DNA of 64,000 bases from Narthecium ossifragum (taxonomy: Eukaryota > Streptophyta > Magnoliopsida > Dioscoreales > Nartheciaceae), in NCBI GenBank assembly GCA_963920575.1, contig OY986972.1:1071501-1135500 (forward strand), given 5' to 3'. Made by a program: the position numbers and the translations under genes. Of the stretch, positions 56,720 to 64,000 are shown piece after piece. Position 1 is the stretch's first letter; the number at the start of each line of letters is the position of its first letter. The notes under the pieces were generated by a model. It saw only the letters and a list, made by a program, of their open reading frames with translations, did no database searches and was not told the DNA's origin.

Positions 56720-58044
56720 TAAGAAGAAACCCTGATGGAAAGCCAGGTTTGCAAATGAACACATGCAAGTCTCTCCATAGCCTCGAAAATAGGAAATCTT
56801 TTCCTAAAAGTGAGGCATATTAATCTCCACAAGCTAAAGGCGGTTTCAAGGCCAAACAGGGGCAACCATTGCGTTGATCCTGCAATCTTATCCAAGATGC
56901 CACCGGTGACTAAGATGAGCATGCCGGACTAATCTTTTATTTGCTTCATTAATCAAATGGCATAGTGCATTACTCTTTCTGCCTATCAGATGCTTTAAGG
57001 GACATCAGAGTGGGAATATAGAAAAGGTAGAGCTCAATCCTTAGGTCAGGCCGGCTTTCTTTTGATTGAAATATTCTCTCATCATTGTCAGCACCTACTA
57101 CATTGCCCAAATGATCAACAGGAACTAATTTTGTGGCAAGCAATGGATGACCCAATAAAGTAGTGGTGGTGGATTCGGAGCGCCACTGTGAGTTGCATGC
57201 TCCGTCATATGATAAGGTATTACATGCCCAAACCACTTGTGAAGTTATCTTTCTTTCTTTAAGGCCTGTACCTTGCATTTGCTTAAACTTCTTCAAACAT
57301 CAAGAAGGGGGGTTGACAAGTTGACTTCATTAGCACTGTTACATCCAATTATTGTAAGTGGGTCCTTGTGGAGGTGAACTGTTGGAGAATAATGTCAACC
57401 ACTTGTTTGGTTTGTGAGGCTTATTTGTTCCTTCATCAGTGTTTTCGGAGTATCGGTTTCATGTATTTTAGTATCAACTAACTTGTTGCTCTTGTGAAGA
57501 TTCATGTCATCATCTATCTGGTGTGATTCAGTGTAGGTGAATGGCCTGTTAGTATCCAGGAATTGCTAGGATGAATGTGTGGTTTTGGCCAACTACTTTG
57601 GCTAAAGTGCTAGACTTTATGTGCTTTAGTTCAACAAGAATTGGAAAGTTAACAAAGAGATGATTGTGGAAGACTAGTGGAATACTATATTCCAATGCCA
57701 AGCCCACCATCAAGATAAAGGGGAATTATTTTCTTGGATTGGATTGATGAAGGTGGTTAGGTGGTGGTTACTGTGGGCCTATTTTGATAGGAAGTGGCAG
57801 CGGCTATTGATCTGCATGATGGCCTGGATGCATCCATTATCTAACAAAGATGCCTCTAGGGTTCCTTAAATATAACAGCTCATGTTCATCTATTGCCAGC
57901 TATATTGCTTCTCTTTGACTCACGCCTGCTGTGGATAAGCAATTTATGTAGAAGATGCCAATTCGATTAAGACTAATTATGTACTCACAAACATGGGGAT
58001 GAGGGATGATAGGCTTGCGACCCAGCCTCAAGCCTGACGCGGCT
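56720..58044. other. Gene-free stretch (3' flank of the SET gene)
   Basis: No gene recognised between the SET stop codon and the LINE 3' end. The minus-strand ORFs near 56640-57300 have no family features. Parts such as GTAAGTGGGTCCTTGTGGAGG near 57356 may be old retrotransposon pieces. Confidence 0.5.
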
Positions 58045-58049
58045 CTTCT

Positions 58050-58085
<36 letters not shown>

Positions 58086-58275
58086 TGAGCTCGAAAGATT
58101 AACGATTACATCTCACCTCAACCCATGGACATAGACGTCTCCGCAGTCTCTAGAACTGCTTTGCTCCTTGCTTGAGCAGCCAAATCATCCGCCAGGTAAT
58201 TCACCACATAAGGAATATGCATCAATTGAAATGTCTGATTGAGAAGCCTGAGCGGATGAAGACTTGATGCATATG
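58045..58275 (-). mobile_element. LINE 3' end with poly(A) tail, minus strand
   Basis: On the minus strand the sequence encodes FQLMHIPYVVNYLADDLAAQ followed by ARSKAV, the closing part of a LINE RNase H domain, then a stop, a short 3' UTR and a poly(A) tail seen as a T run of about 35 at 58047-58081. The element is heavily 5'-truncated; no upstream RT is present. Confidence 0.8.
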
Positions 58276-59458
58276 TATTTATTGTTAATTTATTAATAAA
58301 ATAGTTTGTAAAAAAGATCATAATTACATGATGTAAGACCAATGTAGCAAGTTTAACTTGTTCATAAAGAAAGTTATTTAGAAAGATTTTTTAAAACAAA
58401 ATAAGGCTATATGTCAGTGTCTTTTAACAAATATTTGTGAGAAAACATGTCCCAATTTTACAATGACTTCTGATTTTTAATAAATAATTCTATCTATCAT
58501 TGCCGTTCCTATGGTGTGATGTAAGTGAAGAGAAGAAGAAAAAAATCTTAGTGATAAAATATTGGTATTTCCAAAGGACTCGAAATTTTTTATAGGGTAT
58601 TATTACCCTCAAGTTTTAAGAAGTCCATGACCTTAATTGTTAAAATTAAAAATATAAGGTTTTAATCATTAAATTTGTAAAACTTGAGAATATTAAATGA
58701 TAATTTATCTTTTTTATATATGATATTTGAACTTTGAAGTGCTTATAAAAGCTTCGTAATAAAAGAACTGAACTTTCTTGTGGATGATTTGGTAATAGGA
58801 TAAGAACGGGTTTAATAGAGTTAACCCTACTTTACCTTACTTTTTACCCGAACACCAAAATAGGGATAATGAGGTTACCACTATTCCACCTAGCCCATTC
58901 TCTCTATCTTTTTTCTTTTAACTCGGAACCAAACGGGGGCTTATTGTTGACTTGGAGGCTTATTGTTGACGTGTATACGTGTAATTTTTTTAACTATCAG
59001 AAATATTTTTTTGTGATATATTTACTTATTAAAAGAATTTAAGATTAACAATCCTTTCAAGAAATGCATGCTGTTCATTACGTAAGTAACATGCTTATCT
59101 CCACCCAATTACGTATGCTGACATGAATCAATCTATCTTTACTTATTTAGGTAAGCACCCAGGCGGATGTGTGTGGGTCCCATCCCGGAGGTGGTTGGCG
59201 GGCCACTGCCGAGCTCCTCCATAGCTGGTGGCGAAGTGGGTTCATCTTGCTTGTTCTTTAGATTTTGGCTTGCAAGAGGAGAGAGAGAGAGGGAGGTGCT
59301 TCCACGGCTCCTCTCTCCCTTTCTCTCTCTTCTTGTGTTGTCTTTGCTTCCTCTCTGGGAAGAAGCATAGGAGAGTTCTCGTTGGGTATCAGGGTTCTTT
59401 TGCTTGTTTCCTGGGGGAAGTATAAAAGGCCTTTTCTTGCTGGTTTTCTGGAGATTGG
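58276..59458. other. Gene-free stretch with MITE remnant and syntaxin-gene leader
   Basis: A MITE-like piece with GGATAAGAACGGGTTTAATA and an end CCAAACGGGGGCTTA lies near 58795-58943. From about 59160 the DNA becomes richer in GC and CT/GA runs (59278-59340), probably the promoter and leader of the syntaxin-6-domain gene. Confidence 0.55.
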
Positions 59459-62400
59459 ATGGCGGTGGGCGGCGGCTTCGATCAATGGCGGAAGGATGTG
59501 TTCTTCTCCGCGGCGGAGGAGGTCCAGGAATCGACTGATATGTATATAGCTTTTACTTATTTAGGGAGATTGGTGATTTGGGTTGTTGTCAAATTTGGAT
59601 TTTGAAGGGAATTCAGTTATTTTCTTGGTAAATTTTATGATGGGTCTTTTGGTTTTTGGATCGTTTATGATGGAGTGTTGGAATTCTTGGCCAAAACTGA
59701 TTTTGTTGGTCCAGGAATCAGCTGTTGTATGTCCTTTCTATTGAGTTATGAGTTAATTGATTTCGAATAGGTTAAAGATTCGATTTTAGTTGGAACTCTG
59801 TTGTTTTCTTGAGAATGCTGATGGCTTTCTCGCTTCGTGATCTTTTTTTTCTTTTTCTTTTTCTTTTTCATTTGACGTTTGCTATAAAAGGCTATTCGAT
59901 GTTCTATCGTTTTTTTGTGAATGGGAGATGCTGAATAGGTGTTTGATGTTTGGTTTGTATCAGAATGGAATCCGTTTATAGACGATGGAAGCGAAATCGT
60001 ACTGATGGTTTGCGGTTGGATGCTTCTGACGAGATGCGTAGGGAGCTCCATATTGCTCTAGGCACTGCAAAATGGCAGGTGTGGTGCTATTTGCTTTTAT
60101 ACCTGTTTTCCTTTGTTATTTTTCATTGCTTTCAATTTCCATCAATATTGGAGTTGGTATTGGCCACTCATTCAGATATTTGGTTGTGGTGGTTATTTGG
60201 ATTAAATGGTTTGGTTGTGGTGGTTATTTGGATTAAATGGTTTGGTTGTGGTGGTTATTTGGATTAAATGGTTTGGTTGTGGTGGTTATTTGGATTAAAT
60301 GGTTTGGTTGTGGTGGTTATTTGGATTAAATGGTTTGGTTGTATATGCAGTTTGAAGAGTTCGAGAGGGCTGTCAATTTGAGCCATGAGAATTGTTCACC
60401 TGAGGAGGATATGATCACTAGGCGTAAGCAATTTCTAGCTGTAATAGGAAACCAGATATCTCGAGTAGAGAAGGAGTTGAACGATTCATTTTTTGAAGAC
60501 GGAAAGCAACCACTCCGTTGGGTACAATTAGATGAGGAAGAGCGAGATGATCTTGCTGTTTTCCTTTCCGCAGCTCCACAGAAATCGCAAGAGGCCAAGG
60601 ACAAACGTCCTGCTCGTGATAGGGATATAGTTCAAGTAAGCACCAAACCTAAATCATCTGAGGGCTTCAAAGAAACTATAACAATCCACAAGGATGTGAG
60701 GTATCTAGTCGAAGTAGCAGCAAAAGAACCTTCAGGAAGCAAAGTTGTTTTAGCAGACCAGGGAGAACAGTTACATAATCAGAGGAGAACATCGAGTTCT
60801 CCAGATATTGGTGCTTGGAAGATTGTAATTGCTGATGAGGGGAATGGTGACAGGCAAGGGGTGGAGGCCAGGTCAAATGTACCCAATCATGCATCTAGCC
60901 TCTCTAGTTTTATAAGGGGTGTCGACTCAACAGCGAGATCTAAGTGGTTTAGGAACAGCTTCCCAAAAGAAAAGAAGGGGGAGCATCGACAATCGAGACG
61001 AGGCTTATCAAATTACCTCAATTTGAAGCGTGTTACCCAGGTGAGGTCTCATTTTCGGGAATTTGATGCTACTGTGTGTTGCCGGCATGCTGACAAGTAC
61101 TAGTCTTGTGCTCGTCTATAATAGCATGTCGGAATGTAACTCTTATGTTTATTTGTTTTGTAATCCTGAATAAGTCAAGAAGATGTGGAATACTAAATGC
61201 TGATTGTCTTTTTTTTTTTTTTTTGTCAACTTTATCTTTTGCTTGAACAGGGAATTCATGGGTTGAATGAGAAAGGCAGGAATTGTTTCAGTAGTGAAAA
61301 GGAGGGTTCTAAAGTTTCTAGTGTCCAGCAACTTGCTGGAAAGGTTGCTGGAGTTCAACGTCAAGTACAGTTTTCACAATATTACATGCAATATGGTCGC
61401 TCTCTTCGAGCTACATTGTTGCTTGTGCTGACCATCTTCCTAGTTGGTGAGTTTAGTATCTAAAAGAATCCATCCTTCATGTTGCTCTTAAGCTGCGATG
61501 TATGATCGACCTACATTGGCATTTCACAATAGGGCCAAAAACTCTTTCCAAAGTCACTTTTTTTTGTGGCTATACCTCTCATTTGGTGTTAAGTACATGC
61601 TTATCTGACTGATGCAAAAGAATAAACCACAATTTTATGTCTATTATGCACAACCACATTACTTGGTCAAATTATAATAGCGACCATTTATACAGGTGAA
61701 AGTTCTAGAGCCAAGTGTTGCCCTACAATTATGGTTATGAAGTATGTTTACTCTTGATCTGTATTTGCTAGCCTTTATCTGGATGACTGGATACTTATAG
61801 TCTTGGCAAGCCAAATCGCCTTAATAGAAGTATCTACGAAACTGTTAAATGTGGGTTCCAAATTTTTTATATGTTTCACTTGACTTAGGGAAGAGAGCAT
61901 GTTGGATAATAGAGTTTTCAAGAATCAAAGAAGAAAGGTTGGTAGGATAAGCATTCTAGTGATGATGGTTGAAGGCCTACATAAGAAGTTCTTATTATTG
62001 TTGTTAGAGGGCCAAAAGAGAGGGGCTTTAATAACAAACTTGTGCTGAAGGATGGTAGAAGCTGAAGTAGGGAGTTAAAAGCACCATTATCCACATTAAC
62101 CATCTCTAATATCTTTGCAGTACAGGTTTTGAACCATAATTTTCTCTGTCGACTAAAGGGATATAACTAGGCTTCAAACATGCTTCTGACTTTATAATCA
62201 TTGGCTGGAGTTGTTTAATTAGTGCAAAAAGCATGTCCAAAATGCCTTCATCCCTCACTTTATGATCAAGTACTAATTCTATAATCCAGGATTATCAAAA
62301 AATGAAAAAGATATCAAGATCCAATGTATAGTTGTATTCTTCCTCTGCAGGCATACTATTATCAAGTTGGTGTTCATCTTAAACCTTCTTTTCGATGAGT

Positions 62401-62675
62401 TAGATAGCAAGATAATTAGCTTGCTTGGGATGTTTCATGTTCTTGAAACACGTTGAGTATTTTCTGTAATTTTCAATAATAGAAATCTTCTGTGGACGCT
62501 GTCATGTTAGTCCTTGTATTTTGCCTTCATCAGACTTGGAACATATCTATAAAAGGGAACTTTATGAGAAACCTTCTTGTGTGTTTCTTTTCTTATTATT
62601 AGATGAAAGTTCTCAGTCCGTGCTAATTTCTCTACCCATTTGTTTGCAGTACCATTTGTCCTCTACTCAACATGA
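59459..62675 (+). CDS. Syntaxin-6 N-terminal domain protein with C-terminal membrane anchor
   Basis: A plant protein of the group annotated as syntaxin/t-SNARE family, with a syntaxin-6/10 N-terminal helical bundle and a single C-terminal anchor, likely in the endomembrane system. Five exons, 59459-59541, 59964-60078, 60351-61040, 61251-61446 and 62650-62675, join in frame to 369 residues. The Syntaxin-6_N domain spans about residues 5-115 (FDQWRKDVFFSAAEEVQES, IMESVYRRWKR, ELHIALGTAKWQFEEFERAV, RKQFLAVIGNQISRVEKEL). The middle is long, polar and poorly conserved. The end is a hydrophobic helix (ATLLLVLTIFLVVPFVLYST) completed only by the tiny last exon, which encodes the final eight residues. 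I do not see a typical Qc-SNARE heptad layer before the anchor, so calling it a functional SNARE would go too far. Confidence 0.88.
60179..60345 (+). repeat. 31-bp intronic minisatellite ending at a splice acceptor
   Basis: About five copies of a 31-bp unit (GGTTTGGTTGTGGTGGTTAT plus TTGGATTAAAT) start near 60179, 60208, 60239, 60270 and 60301. A sixth partial copy at 60332 runs into TATATGCAG, the acceptor of exon 3 (exon from 60351). The array thus supplies the branch-point and pyrimidine region of intron 2. Confidence 0.95.
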
Positions 62676-64000
62676 AGGCTCTTCTTCTATGCTGCTCATC
62701 GGATAGCAGGTGCTAATCAAACTAGATGGCTCTTTTTATCCGGTCATAATTCTAGAAGCAGTAGTCATACTAGCCATCGACTTGCTTTCAAAGAAGAAGC
62801 ACATTGTATCATTTTGTTGCTTATATGAGTTGAAGATTTCTTCTACATCCGCAGCAAGTGATTAATTCTCTTCACAAACTGATTGCAGCGACCTTTTATC
62901 ATACGAAAAGTATCATTGCTCATATACCCATTGATATGCAGACATCCTGGAACATAGAAACATCACGTTTCCTGACAAATATTTCTTATTTTTTGTAGTT
63001 CTGAACCTTGAAGGGAATAACATTTTCGAGGTATCTTCACTCGGCTTCTGACAATGGTGCAGATGGCTGAAAGAATTCGGGGGAGGATTGTTGTCATCCA
63101 TTCCAAAGCAACTTGAGCAAAGATTGTACTTGTGCCACTCATGTATGTCTATGAAAGGAAGAAGATATGTATCGCTTAGTATTGAATACTGTATATATCT
63201 CTCATGTCTCAGCTAAACATACCTAGTCTACAAAAAGGAGAGCTGTTAAAGAGCATCACATCAGCTCTTCTTGACGGATTCTCTAAAATACAGTAAAAAA
63301 AGTCATTTTTTTAGTTTACAGATTCTCTATCTAACAACACTCTGCATAAGATATTCTAAATCATTCTTTATCAGAATTAAATATTAATATTTTCTTTTTT
63401 TCTTTTTATTTTTTTTATTTTTTATCCATTGGTCATATTGTACGTTGATAAATATATTTGACAACAACATTAACATATTATATTAATTATATAATAGTAA
63501 TATATTCATACTTTCATTATTTCTCCAGACTACAGTAAAAAGAGTCACTTTTCTAGTTTACTGATTCTTCATCCAACAACACTTCCCATCATATACTCTA
63601 AATCATTTAAATATTCATACTTTCATTATTTCTATATATATATTATTTATTATTTATTGGTCATATTATATTCATAAATATATTTGAGAATAGTTATATA
63701 TTCAAATAACTATATATAGTAATATATATTAAATAAAAATATTAAAAATTTGGAAATCTTAATGTATTATTATTTCTTATTCATTGGAGAAGAGATAAAA
63801 GGATAAATGTGGTTTGAGAATCTTTTTTGAAAAGTAAAAAAGTCACATTTTATTATTAAATAACTATAAAATAGTAATTTGTTATTACTTGAAATAATTA
63901 GAATATGAAAATCATAATATCTTATTATTTCTTATTCATTAGACAAAATGGGTTTGGATAAAAGATAAAAAGATAAAATAGATTCGAGTAATGGATTAGA
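62676..64000. other. 3' flank of the syntaxin gene; AT-rich end of the window
   Basis: The 3' UTR runs from 62676. Near 63283-63370 and 63526-63612 two related segments (CAGTAAAAAAAGTCATTTTT and CAGTAAAAAGAGTCACTTTT, each followed by AACAACACT) form an imperfect direct repeat with a spacing of about 243 bp, perhaps from a MITE family. The last 400 bases are AT-rich. No gene seen. Confidence 0.55.

Noticed and set aside
59459..62675. Calling the gene SYP61 or another named Qc-SNARE
   Set aside because: The N-terminal domain fits, but the middle is long and unrelated and no SNARE heptad region is evident.

Overview
The window is nuclear DNA of a flowering plant, probably a monocot. Genes have many GT-AG introns, the intergenic DNA is AT-rich and full of MITEs, solo LTRs and LINE tails, and some first exons are very GC-rich (strongest in the 4CL gene), a habit of commelinid monocots. 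The species cannot be fixed from sequence alone. All gene names below come from motif and family recognition by eye, not from a database search.

Layout: the 3' part of a CBP60 calmodulin-binding protein gene (236-1135, frameshifted and cut by a 200-N gap); tRNA-Arg(UCU) on the minus strand (1546-1618); a long repeat-rich stretch; a CC-NB-LRR resistance gene on the minus strand (10696-6796) with one frameshift; a rust-resistance-kinase-like receptor kinase gene on the minus strand (12776-11367) with two activation-loop frame breaks; a captured promoter, leader and N-terminus of a DUF506 gene (14677-15221); a cluster of hAT and PIF/Harbinger-type elements (15.4-19.7 kb); an intact CASP-like gene (20116-22048); a 2.1 kb Mutator-like element with long inverted termini and a decayed minus-strand gene (22789-24882); a satellite-like region holding a solo LTR (25.7-27.1 kb); a one-finger C2H2 repressor gene (30458-30087, minus); a complete five-exon 4-coumarate:CoA ligase gene (38009-33981, minus) with two AC-type MYB boxes upstream; a tandem duplication whose two copies were invaded by different transposons (40.9-48.4 kb); an eleven-exon SET-domain lysine methyltransferase gene (51873-56719, plus); a LINE 3' end (58.0-58.3 kb); and a five-exon syntaxin-6-domain membrane protein gene (59459-62675, plus).

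These are independent eukaryotic genes, not an operon. NLR, receptor kinase, CBP60 and 4CL can all be linked to defence or phenylpropanoid output, but their proximity alone does not show joint regulation. The most informative content is structural: several solo LTRs with target-site duplications whose interiors are packed with TCGA/GATCGATC-type motifs, nested insertions whose order can be read directly, the Mutator-like element with a hairpin-rich tandem repeat in a predicted intron, and frameshifts limited to three defence-type genes while four neighbouring multi-exon genes are clean.
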